DNA of 64,000 nucleotides from Nocardia takedensis NBRC 100417 (GTDB taxonomy: Bacteria; Actinomycetota; Actinomycetes; Mycobacteriales; Mycobacteriaceae): contig NZ_BAGG01000061.1 of NCBI RefSeq assembly GCF_000308695.1, positions 1-64,000 on the forward strand, in the 5' to 3' direction. Shown here one piece after another: positions 18,178 through 25,715 of the stretch (the stretch's first letter is position 1; each line of letters opens with the position of its first letter). Below the pieces are notes generated by a model. The model had not been told where the DNA came from. It saw only the letters and a list, made by a program, of their open reading frames with translations, and did not search any database. The translations under genes and the position numbers were made by a program.

Positions 18178-18876
18178 ATGCCGCCGCATCTGATCGATGG
18201 TGAACCGCACGATCATTCCCACGATCGTCCGAAACGCGAGCGCAGCGCGGGGGAGGCGCTGCGGATCGGGATCGGCGGTCCGGTCGGGTCGGGGAAGACC
18301 GCGCTGGTCGCGGCGCTGTGCAGGCAGTTGCGCGAGGAACTGTCGCTGGCGGTGCTGACCAACGACATCTACACCACCGAGGACGCCGATTTCCTGCGCA
18401 GGCACGCGGTGCTGCCGGACGAGCGGATCACCGCCGTGCAGACCGGCGGATGCCCGCACACCGCGATCCGCGACGACATCACCGCCAACCTCGACGCCAT
18501 CGACGACCTGATCGCGGCGAATCCGCCGCTGGATCTGATCCTGGTCGAGTCGGGCGGCGACAACCTCACCGCCACGTTCTCCTCGGGCCTGATCGACGTG
18601 CAGATCTTCGTCATCGATGTCGCGGGCGGGGACAAGGTGCCGCGCAAGGGCGGTCCGGGGGTGACGTTCTCGGATCTGCTGGTGGTGAACAAGACCGACC
18701 TGGCCCCGCTGGTGGGCGCGGATCTCGGGGTGATGGAACGTGACGCGGCGGCGGTGCGCGAGGGCAGGCCGACGGCGCTGATCTCGCTGACCGCGGACCC
18801 GGCGGCCGGGCCCGTCCTGGCGTGGGTGCGCGAACAGTTGCGGATCGCGAACGAGTCGGCCGCGGTTGCGCACTGA
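18178..18876 (+). CDS. ureG: Urease accessory GTPase UreG
   Basis: SIMIBI-class GTPase (232 residues) that delivers nickel to urease. The P-loop GGPVGSGKT is at residues 33-41, [15 protein letters not shown] carries switch [12 protein letters not shown] holds the nickel-binding Cys-Pro-His, and VVNKTDLAP is the NKxD guanine motif. The first 17 residues are His/Asp-rich ([13 protein letters not shown]), a metal-storing extension that may compensate for the absence of a UreE gene. The longer upstream frame is rejected; the ATG at 18178 follows AGAAGGG. Confidence 0.96.
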   Translation: MPPHLIDGEPHDHSHDRPKRERSAGEALRIGIGGPVGSGKTALVAALCRQLREELSLAVLTNDIYTTEDADFLRRHAVLPDERITAVQTGGCPHTAIRDDITANLDAIDDLIAANPPLDLILVESGGDNLTATFSSGLIDVQIFVIDVAGGDKVPRKGGPGVTFSDLLVVNKTDLAPLVGADLGVMERDAAAVREGRPTALISLTADPAAGPVLAWVREQLRIANESAAVAH

Positions 18877-19597
18877 GCTCAGGATCGTCGCGGCGCGCGG
18901 CGCGCTGCCCCGGATCGAGGCGTTCGGCGGGCTGGCCGCGCGGCGCACCGGCCCGGATCGGGTGCATCTGATCGGAACGGCGGCCACGCCCTTGGGCGGT
19001 GACGAGATCGAGGTCACGGTCGTGGTCGGTGCGGGCGCGCGGTTGACGGTGCGCTCGGTGGCGGCGACGTTGGCGCTGCCGAGTACCGCGACGCCGATCT
19101 CGGTGGCGCACTGGAGTTTCGAGGTGGATTCCGGCGGGTGGTTGGACGTCGATCCGGAACCGCTGGTGGTGGCGGGCGGTGCGCGCCACCAGGTGCGCAC
19201 CACGGTGCGCCTGGCCGCGGACGCGCGCCTGCGGTTGCGCGAGCGCGTCCAGATCGGGCGCGCGGGAGAGGACGTGGGCGCTTGGCGCGGCGATCTGATC
19301 GCCGATCTGCGGACCGCCGAGGTCGTGACCCCGCTGCTGCGGCACCGACTCGAACTCGGCGGGGGTGGCGCGACCGATGACGCGCTGTCCGCGCCGCGCG
19401 CTCTGGACAGCGAATTGTGTTACCCCGACGACCGTCGCGTGGAGTTCGTGGGGACGACGTCCGCGCGGTTGCCGTTGGCCGGAGGTGGCTCGCTGTTCAC
19501 CAGCGTCGGGCCGACCCTGGCGGCGCTCGCCCCGAGGGGCGCGGATCCGGCCCCGGCGGCGGTGCCGCGGTCGATCGCTGTCGCCGCGACCGACTGA
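18866..19597 (+). CDS. ureD: Urease accessory protein UreD (UreH)
   Basis: Scaffold of urease maturation, 243 residues, beta-rich. Family features include [60 protein letters not shown] and [21 protein letters not shown]. The probable start is a TTG at 18866 that overlaps the end of ureG by 11 bp; a later start would lose the conserved first strand. It is the last gene of the accessory cluster, followed by a 9-bp hairpin at 19671. Confidence 0.92.
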   Translation: MRTELRIVAARGALPRIEAFGGLAARRTGPDRVHLIGTAATPLGGDEIEVTVVVGAGARLTVRSVAATLALPSTATPISVAHWSFEVDSGGWLDVDPEPLVVAGGARHQVRTTVRLAADARLRLRERVQIGRAGEDVGAWRGDLIADLRTAEVVTPLLRHRLELGGGGATDDALSAPRALDSELCYPDDRRVEFVGTTSARLPLAGGGSLFTSVGPTLAALAPRGADPAPAAVPRSIAVAATD

Positions 19598-20475
19598 GAC
19601 GCGGTGTGGCGGCGCGTGTCCCGCACGGGGCCCGGTGTTTCCGTCATGGGCGTGTCGGGTGTGCCGCCGAGCGTTCGCAAAAGTGCGAACGCCCTATTAC
19701 GTAGACCGCTCTACGGTGCATTTCCCGAGTTCGCGAGAATTTGCGGAACACCGAATTCCGCTGCTGTGACACAATTCCGCGCGCGGTGTCGTGTATTTCT
19801 TTCGGATAAAGGGTCGCCGACTGTTTCGCAGTCGAACAAGATCGCCCGGACCGGCGAAAATCGCTGGACAGGACGGTACTGCCCGGGCGGCGCCCCGGAG
19901 TCCTTGTGATGACGAACGGTACCGGGAACTTTCGCGCGGCGCGCGGCGAGCGGTATCCACCGGCCCGCGCGTCCGGTCCGCCGGGTGCCCGCCTCGGGAA
20001 CGGCGCGCGAAAGCGCGGGTGTTGTTGTGCGGTGTCACAGCGGTGCCGCTGGATATCGTCGTATTCCGTTGGGCGATAACGCCCGAGGTAATGCCGCGCG
20101 CTGTGCTCGGGTGACGCGCGCGCCCGTCCGCGGACGGATCTGTCCGGTCGGGGCGGCGGCGACGGCGTCGACGAGGTGTACGGCGGTGGGGTTGCCCGGC
20201 GTCGGCCGGGGCGGTCGCCGGGACGTTGCGCGGGCGCGGAACAGCGGTCGGCGGGCACGGCGCAAATTAGAGACCGAAAGGTTTTGTTACCCGGCGGTAT
20301 TCGAACCTGTGGTCGCCCGCCCCGCGCCGGAATTGAGAAACCGAAAGGTATTCTTCCGGCGGTTGCTGGGAAAATGCTTCGGGGGCGGGAATTCTCACCG
20401 TTTCCTTTGCGCGGCTCGCGAACGCTGTGTAGCGTCTGCAACCCAGAAACCCTTACAGGACAAGGGCGGGGCGCG
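19598..20475. other. 878-bp gene-free region with hairpins and a short direct repeat
   Basis: No frame here looks like a protein, and GC content falls locally below that of the neighbours. It holds the hairpin at 19671-19692, a small dyad GGGCG-ATAA-CGCCC near 20074 and a direct repeat GA(G/A)ACCGAAAGGT at about 20270 and 20337, each followed by a similar GGCGGT. The final part must carry the promoter of the Roadblock operon at 20476. A small RNA or a decayed gene is possible. Confidence 0.5.
19671..19692. terminator. 9-bp perfect hairpin downstream of ureD
   Basis: GCGTTCGCA-AAAG-TGCGAACGC forms a perfect 9-bp stem with a 4-base loop 74 bp after the ureD stop. There is no U tract (CCTATTAC follows), so it may act as a weak terminator, a transcript-end stabiliser or a protein-binding dyad. 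Confidence 0.45.
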
Positions 20476-20868
20476 GTGATCGGTATAGACGGCTGCCTGC
20501 AACGCATCATGGAGATTCCGGGTGCGCGCAGTGTGACCTTGGTCGACGGCGCGAGCGGTCTGGCGATCGCCGCGGCGGGAAGACACGAGTTGGTGGACGA
20601 ACACGAGGACGCGGCGGCGACGACCGACGTGATCCGCGCGGTCGTCGGCTGTTCGGCCTTGACCACCGCTCGCGAAGGTGACGACATCACCGAACTGATC
20701 GTGTGCGGAACCCTCGGCTACCACCTGCTCAACCCGGTGCCGGGCGATTTCGACGGCAGACTGTTCGTGCACGTCGTCTTCGACGGCGACACCGGCAATC
20801 TGGCCATGGCCCGCTACCGGTTGCGGGGCGTCCTCGCCGATTTCGCCGAGGTAGGTCATGGGCGCTGA
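20476..20868 (+). CDS. Roadblock/LC7-like protein 1
   Basis: A 130-residue single-domain protein starting at GTG after GGACAAGGG. The N-terminal VTLVDGASGLAIAAAG and C-terminal GDTGNLAMARYRLRGVL match the Roadblock/LC7 fold and closely parallel the third small protein of the locus (GNLALARHRLKGI), so the two look like paralogues. Bacterial Roadblock proteins regulate small Ras-like GTPases, but none is encoded here. It overlaps the next gene by 11 bp. Function unknown. Confidence 0.75.
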   Translation: MIGIDGCLQRIMEIPGARSVTLVDGASGLAIAAAGRHELVDEHEDAAATTDVIRAVVGCSALTTAREGDDITELIVCGTLGYHLLNPVPGDFDGRLFVHVVFDGDTGNLAMARYRLRGVLADFAEVGHGR

Positions 20869-21727
20869 GCTGGCCGTCGAACTGCGGCGGTTGGAACGCG
20901 AGGAACGCACGGGGACCCTGTGCACCGGCGACGGGGTGTTCCACCTGGCCGGCGGGGCCATCGCCTCGGTGGAGTGCAGGCGCACGGCCGGACTGGACCG
21001 TCTGGTGCAGGAAGCGGGCGTCGCGGAGGCCGAGGACTGGCGGCGCGCGGGCGTCGGTGACCCGGACAGTCTGCTCGGCCACCCGCGCCTGGAGGCGCTG
21101 GCGATGCTGTCGGTGTTCGACGCGGGCTACTTCCTGTTGGCCTCGCGCGCCGCGGAGCCGGAATTCCGTCCGGCCCCGGCACATTGGCTGGCCCCGGTCT
21201 GCCGCGTCCCGCCCCGGGTCCTCGTCCGCGAATGCGCGCGGCGCGGCGACCCCGACTCCGGGCCGTGGCCCGTGGATCTGGTCGATCGAGTCCCGGTCGT
21301 CCCGATCCGCGGCGTCAGGAAGCGGCGGCCCGCACTGCCCGGCGGTCAGGCCGAGGTGCTGGCCGCCGCCGACGCCGAGCGCACCGTCGCGGGGATCGCG
21401 CGCGATCTGGGCCGCACCACCTACGGCTGCCTGGTCGCCGTGCGCGACCTGACGGCGGCGGGGCTGATCGAACACCCGCGGCGCGTCCCGCCGCCACGAC
21501 ACGCGGCACGACCGCGCGAGCACACGCCGACGCTGCCGCCCCCGCGCCAGGCGTTACCGGTGCCGCCCCCGCGGCGGCAGTCGTCGGTGTCGTTCTCGCG
21601 GCAGTCGTCCGCGCCGCCGCTGCGGCGGCGGGTGCGGACCGAGGCCGAGTCCGTTCCGGATCGCTGGGAACCGGTCGACCGGGATGTGCTCGTGCGCCTG
21701 CTCGCGGCGTTGAAGGAGCTTGCGTGA
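20858..21727 (+). CDS. DUF4388-like and winged-helix protein in the Roadblock locus
   Basis: A 289-residue protein. Residues 8-50 (LEREERTGTLCTGDGVFHLAGGAIASVE) resemble the DUF4388/PATAN pattern found in regulators of gliding and small-GTPase systems. Residues about 160-205 (VLAAADAERTVAGIARDLGRTTYGCLVAVRDLTAAGLIE) look like a winged helix. A Pro/Arg-rich disordered segment (208-265) follows, and a final short helix closes the protein. It is coupled to both neighbours by overlaps (start with the gene before, GTGA with the gene after). It may be the output or DNA-binding element of the locus; this is inference. Confidence 0.6.
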   Translation: MGAELAVELRRLEREERTGTLCTGDGVFHLAGGAIASVECRRTAGLDRLVQEAGVAEAEDWRRAGVGDPDSLLGHPRLEALAMLSVFDAGYFLLASRAAEPEFRPAPAHWLAPVCRVPPRVLVRECARRGDPDSGPWPVDLVDRVPVVPIRGVRKRRPALPGGQAEVLAAADAERTVAGIARDLGRTTYGCLVAVRDLTAAGLIEHPRRVPPPRHAARPREHTPTLPPPRQALPVPPPRRQSSVSFSRQSSAPPLRRRVRTEAESVPDRWEPVDRDVLVRLLAALKELA

Positions 21728-22194
21728 CCGCGCGGAGAAAACTGCTCGGCGATTGGATGGGAAGGTTGACCAAGGTGCCGGTATCCGGACCCGACCCCGA
21801 CGAGGTGGTGCTGGCGGAGCTCAAGGCGCTGCGCGAACGCGTTCCCGCGCTGACCGGCGCGCTGGTCGCCTCCAGCGACGGATTGCTGATCGCCCACGAT
21901 CTGCCCGCCCACATCGAACCCAACGGGATGGCGGCGCTGTCGGCCTCCCAGCTCTCGCTGTCCTACCGCCTGGCCACCACGGCCCACGGCGGCGGTTTCC
22001 ACGAGGTCGTGGTGCGCGGCACCGAAGGCCACGTGGTGGTCTACGCCGCGGGCTGGACCTCCTTGACGGTCCTGGCCGGCCCCGACGCCAATGTCGGCAG
22101 GCTGCACCTGGAATCGCGGCCGGTGGCTCGCACCATCGCCGAACACCTGAACGCCGTCGCCGACGGCGGCGAGCAGGGAACGAACACCGAGTGA
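21724..22194 (+). CDS. Roadblock/LC7-like protein 2
   Basis: A 156-residue protein starting at a GTG that overlaps the previous stop. After a short basic leader the domain reads LRERVPALTGALVASSDGLLIAHDLPAHIEPNGMAALSASQLSLSYRLA, the canonical layout of conservon CvnB proteins in actinomycetes, with a beta-strand core ending LTVLAGPDANVGRLHLESRPVARTIAEHL. Conservons add a sensor kinase, a DUF742 protein and a Ras-like GTPase, none of which occurs here. Confidence 0.8.
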   Translation: MTARRKLLGDWMGRLTKVPVSGPDPDEVVLAELKALRERVPALTGALVASSDGLLIAHDLPAHIEPNGMAALSASQLSLSYRLATTAHGGGFHEVVVRGTEGHVVVYAAGWTSLTVLAGPDANVGRLHLESRPVARTIAEHLNAVADGGEQGTNTE

Positions 22195-22213
22195 GTAGAA
22201 GGAAGGAACCGAC

Positions 22214-22585
22214 ATGTCCAATATGGATCTGTCACTGAAGAACATGATGGTGATCGACGGCGCGCTCGGCGCGGCCGTGGTCGACTACAACAGCGGTATG
22301 GCGCTGGGGACGCTGGGCAGCTCCAAGGCCCTCGACCTCCAGGTGGCGGCCGCGGGCAACACCGAGGTGGTCCGCGCCAAGCTGCGTACCATCGAACAAC
22401 TCGGCCTCAGCGAGGACATCGAGGACATCCTCATCACGCTGTCGAGCCAGTACCACATCATCCGCCCGATGACCGGGCGCAAGTCCAAGGGCTTGTTCCT
22501 CTACCTGGCGCTGGACCGCAACCGCGGCAACCTGGCGCTGGCGCGGCACCGCCTCAAGGGCATCGAGGAGGAACTCGAGGTCTAG
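22214..22585 (+). CDS. Roadblock/LC7-like protein 3
   Basis: A 123-residue protein with ATG after AGAAGGAAGG, 19 bp after its neighbour. The sequence LGAAVVDYNSGMALGTLG and GNLALARHRLKGIEEELEV show the same fold as protein 1. It closes the four-gene run and is followed by a bidirectional terminator. As a small soluble protein it could dimerise with either paralogue. Confidence 0.75.
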   Translation: MSNMDLSLKNMMVIDGALGAAVVDYNSGMALGTLGSSKALDLQVAAAGNTEVVRAKLRTIEQLGLSEDIEDILITLSSQYHIIRPMTGRKSKGLFLYLALDRNRGNLALARHRLKGIEEELEV

Positions 22586-22612
22586 CCCGCGCCGGTGATC
22601 CGGGCGCGTCGG

Positions 22613-22649
22613 CGACGGACCCGCGTGGCAGGCGGACGCGGGTCGGTCG
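22613..22649. terminator. Bidirectional terminator between Roadblock operon and ndh
   Basis: CGACGGACCCGCGT and ACGCGGGTCGGTCG pair over 14 positions with one mismatch around a 9-base loop, between the convergent stops at 22585 and 22656. The position suits termination from both sides although no long U tract is present. Confidence 0.65.
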
Positions 22650-22655
22650 CGTGAC

Positions 22656-24092
22656 CTATCCGACGCGTCGTTCCTCGGCGGCCTTCTGCGCGGCGAGGCG
22701 GGTGGCCTCCGAGCGCGGTGCGCCCAGGGCCGCCGCTAGTTCGTCGGCGTCCTCCTGATCGGCTTGGACCGCCTCGACGGCCAACCGGGCGAAGACCCAC
22801 TGCTCGGTGGCGGCCATCTGTCCGCGGCTGCGGCCGAGGAAGGTGACGAACCACTGGATGACGGTGATGATCCGGCTGCGGTAGCCCACCAGGTAGTACA
22901 GGTGCAGCGCCAGCCACGCCAGCCACGCGATGAATCCGCCGAATTCGAGCTTGCCCACCTGGCAGACCGCGCTGAAGCGCGACACGGTGGCCATACTGCC
23001 CTTGTTGAAGTACGTGAACGGCTTGCGGTCCTGCGGCGCTTGGCCTTTGAGGCCCGCCTTGATCTGCTTGGCGGCGTAGGTGGCGCCCTGGATCGCGCCC
23101 TGGGCCTGGCCGGGCACGTCGGGCACCGACATCAGGTCACCGACGACGAAGACGTTCGGGTGGCCCTTGACGGTCAGATCCGGCTCCACCACGACCCGGC
23201 CCGCCCGGTCGGTCTGCGTGCCCTCGGACCGGTCGGCCAGCATCTTGCCCAGCGGGCTGGCCTGCACGCCCGCCGACCAGACCTTGCACGCGGATTCGAT
23301 GCGGCGCACGGTGCCGTCGGCGTCCTTCACGGTGACCCCGTGCGCGTCGATATCGGTGACCATGGCGTTGAGCTGGATCTCCACGCCCATCTTCTCCAGC
23401 CGCCGCTGCGCCTTGCCGCCCAGATTCGGACCCATCGGACCCAGCACCGCGCCCGCGCCCTCGATGAGGATCACCCGCGCGTCGGTGGGGTCGATGTTGT
23501 GGAAGGTGCCCTCGAGCGTGCGGTCGGACAGTTCGGCGATCTGACCGGCCAATTCGACGCCCGTCGGGCCCGCGCCGATCACGACGAAGGTGAGCAGTCG
23601 GTCCCTGGTCTCCTGCGAGGTCGCCAGTTCGGCACCCTCGAACGCGCCCAGGATGCGCGCGCGCAACTCCAGCGCGTCGTCGATGGTCTTCATGCCGGGG
23701 GCATAGGTGGAGAACCGGTCGTTGCCGAAATAGGACTGCTGCGCGCCGGTGGCGACGATCAGGCTGTCGAATTCGGTGACGGTGTCCTGGTTGAGCAGTC
23801 GCGAGGTGACTGTCCTGGCCTCGAGGTCGATATCGATGACGTCGCCGAGCAGCACCTTGGCGTTCTTCTGCTTGCGCAGTACGAGGCGGGTGGCGGGCGC
23901 GATCTCGCCGACCGAGAGGATGCCGGTGGCGACCTGGTAGAGCAGCGGCTGGAACAGGTGGGTGGACGTCTTGGAGATGAGAGTGACGTCGACGTCGGCG
24001 CGCTTGAGGTGCTTGGTGCCGAACAAGCCGCCGAAGCCCGAACCGATCACCACGACGCGGTGGCGACGGGTTTCGACATCTGGAGTGCTCAT
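22656..24092 (-). CDS. ndh: Type II NADH:quinone dehydrogenase (NDH-2)
   Basis: Single-subunit, non-proton-pumping respiratory NADH dehydrogenase, 478 residues. The FAD-binding Rossmann motif is VVVIGSGFGGLFGTKHLK near the N-terminus, and the NADH-binding one VVIGAGPTGVELAGQIAEL lies around residue 170. FVVGDLM carries the conserved Asp that contacts FAD. The C-terminal part holds a hydrophobic stretch (FGGFIAWLAWLALHLYYLVGYR) as in actinobacterial NDH-2, giving membrane attachment. The 224 bp upstream should hold the promoter and also the terminator of the gene before. Confidence 0.93.
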   Translation of the reverse strand: MSTPDVETRRHRVVVIGSGFGGLFGTKHLKRADVDVTLISKTSTHLFQPLLYQVATGILSVGEIAPATRLVLRKQKNAKVLLGDVIDIDLEARTVTSRLLNQDTVTEFDSLIVATGAQQSYFGNDRFSTYAPGMKTIDDALELRARILGAFEGAELATSQETRDRLLTFVVIGAGPTGVELAGQIAELSDRTLEGTFHNIDPTDARVILIEGAGAVLGPMGPNLGGKAQRRLEKMGVEIQLNAMVTDIDAHGVTVKDADGTVRRIESACKVWSAGVQASPLGKMLADRSEGTQTDRAGRVVVEPDLTVKGHPNVFVVGDLMSVPDVPGQAQGAIQGATYAAKQIKAGLKGQAPQDRKPFTYFNKGSMATVSRFSAVCQVGKLEFGGFIAWLAWLALHLYYLVGYRSRIITVIQWFVTFLGRSRGQMAATEQWVFARLAVEAVQADQEDADELAAALGAPRSEATRLAAQKAAEERRVG

Positions 24093-24273
24093 CGTCGTGC
24101 TCCTCGACAGGCTGGGGCCGATCCCCGGCGAAGGTGTTCCTCGGTCGTGACCAACGGTAGTCGGCGTGATCGGCAGCGTCGCGACGAGACTCCGGTTCGT
24201 GATCTTCGCGGGCGGTCCCGCTCACGTCCGTGCGACCCGCGCGGTGAGCACGACACGCGGGGGTATCAGCGCG

Positions 24274-24301
24274 GACGACGGGCCGGTCGCGGCCCGTCGT
24301 C
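24274..24301 (-). terminator. Hairpin after the serine hydrolase gene
   Basis: GACGACGGGCC-GGTCGC-GGCCCGTCGTC is a perfect 11-bp stem with a 6-base loop starting 16 bp past the serine hydrolase stop (minus strand). No U tract follows, as is common in high-GC actinomycetes. Confidence 0.6.
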
Positions 24302-24316
24302 GCGGCGTCGGACGGC

Positions 24317-25234
24317 TCAGCGCAAGCCGGCGAGCAGCAGTTCGGCGACCTTGGTGTCGGTCTCGGCGCCTTCGGTGTAGCCGCCCTCCGCGCCGAGCGA
24401 GGTCATGATGGAGAGCGTGTAGCGCTCGCCCGCGCCGGCGAAGCCGACCGAGTTGACCACCCAGCCGCCCTCCTCGGCCGACCAGCCGTTCTTCAGGCCG
24501 GGCCGCATGCCCGCGCCCGCGCCCCAGACGCCCCAGTGCTGGTTGGAGTCGACCGCGCGCATCCGGTCGACCAGGTAGTTGCGGTCGTCGGGGTGCATGG
24601 TGTCGAGGGCGTTGTTGATCAGCCGGTCCAGGTCGGCGGCCGTGCACTTCTGGAAGGACCAGTCCGGGAACAGCGCCGTCGAGGTCGGCTGCGGGACCAG
24701 CGTGGCCATGCCGTTGGCGCGGAAGGCGTTGTTGAACGCCATCCGATCGAATCCGGCGTACTTGTTCCACAGCAGGTCGGCGGCCTGGTCGTTGGAGGTC
24801 GCCATCATCGACTCCAGCAGGCCGCGGTCCTCGGGGGTGAAGTTGATCGCGCCGACCCGCGCGCGGTTGAGCAGGTCCACCGCGATGGCGAGTTTGATGG
24901 TGGAGGCGGTCCAGATCTGCTGTTCGGCGTTCTCGTTGGCGTACACCCCGCCGTTGACCCGATCGCGCAGCACATAGCCGGTGATGCCCGGTCTGTCGCG
25001 CAGATAGGAATCGACGGCGTCCAGGCGCGCGCCGATGGCGCAGTCGAAGCCGGGCGGGCAGCCGCGGGTGAGCAGCGGGGCGGCGGAGGCACCGGGCGTC
25101 GCCGCGGCGGGCAACAGCGCGGGGGCACTCGACAGCATGATCGCCGCGGTGGCGAGGACACAGGCGGATGCGGCCACGCGGGAAGGTGTCCGGGTGGGGG
25201 TCGAGGGGTAACGCACGAGAAACCACGATGTCAC
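24317..25234 (-). CDS. Secreted serine hydrolase, beta-lactamase/PBP fold
   Basis: A 305-residue protein with an N-terminal basic stretch and a hydrophobic segment (residues 20-45), so it is secreted or anchored. The penicillin-recognising motifs are S111-T-I-K114 (SxxK), S147-N148-D149 (SxN-like) and K248-N249-G250 in place of KTG. The enzyme class is therefore clear, whether beta-lactamase-like or DD-peptidase-like, but the threonine to asparagine change in the third motif weakens a claim of strong beta-lactamase activity. It is alone in its transcription unit. Confidence 0.85.
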   Translation of the reverse strand: MTSWFLVRYPSTPTRTPSRVAASACVLATAAIMLSSAPALLPAAATPGASAAPLLTRGCPPGFDCAIGARLDAVDSYLRDRPGITGYVLRDRVNGGVYANENAEQQIWTASTIKLAIAVDLLNRARVGAINFTPEDRGLLESMMATSNDQAADLLWNKYAGFDRMAFNNAFRANGMATLVPQPTSTALFPDWSFQKCTAADLDRLINNALDTMHPDDRNYLVDRMRAVDSNQHWGVWGAGAGMRPGLKNGWSAEEGGWVVNSVGFAGAGERYTLSIMTSLGAEGGYTEGAETDTKVAELLLAGLR

Positions 25235-25326
25235 ATCCGGGCGGGCGACGCACCTCCCGTGCCCGAATTCCGCGCGCGCTCGCCGAGGGTTGCGCGGCTG
25301 TACCGCAGCGGGTTTCGGCGCGGAGA

Positions 25327-25533
25327 TCAGCGGAAGGCGGCGCGCAGTTCCTCGACGGTGCGGCCGTTGAGCCGATAGCAGTGGGCGAACGCCTCCGCGT
25401 GCCGCGCGCGCGGCCAGGCGTGCAGGACGACGTCGCGCCCGTAGAAACCCGTGTTGACCAACTCCCAGCGCTCACCGATCCGACGCACCGTGAACCCGCC
25501 TTTCGGGACGAGGGGGGTCACCGAGGTGTTCAT
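25327..25533 (-). CDS. Small protein of unknown function, 68 residues
   Basis: A short protein, MNTSVTPLVPKGGFTVRRIG at its start and VEELRAAFR at its end, with tryptophans and aromatic spacing (GERWELVNTGFY, HAWPRARHAEAFAHC) that look protein-like, not like antisense noise. It begins at an ATG, 93 bp beyond the serine hydrolase gene and divergent from recC. I do not recognise a family. Confidence 0.5.
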   Translation of the reverse strand: MNTSVTPLVPKGGFTVRRIGERWELVNTGFYGRDVVLHAWPRARHAEAFAHCYRLNGRTVEELRAAFR

Positions 25534-25715
25534 GAACGTTCAACCAGCCTTTCCAAGCAGCTCTACCCGTCCCTCCCCAGGGCCGACACCTTGGCATACG
25601 GCGCGCGCGGGTCGGACGCGACACGACCCACCACGCGGCGAATGTGTGGCCCATTTCACTTTCGGCCGGGTGGGGCGGGTCGGTTGCTCCGGAGTCGCCG
25701 GCGTATAAACGACCA

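Noticed and set aside
20283..20300. tRNA T-loop-like string (GGTTCGAAT on the minus strand)
   Set aside because: The flanking five bases on each side do not pair as a T stem, and no acceptor or anticodon arm is found around it.
20476..22585. Ordinary conservon (CvnA-CvnD)
   Set aside because: No histidine kinase, DUF742 or GTPase gene is present and there are three Roadblock proteins instead of one.
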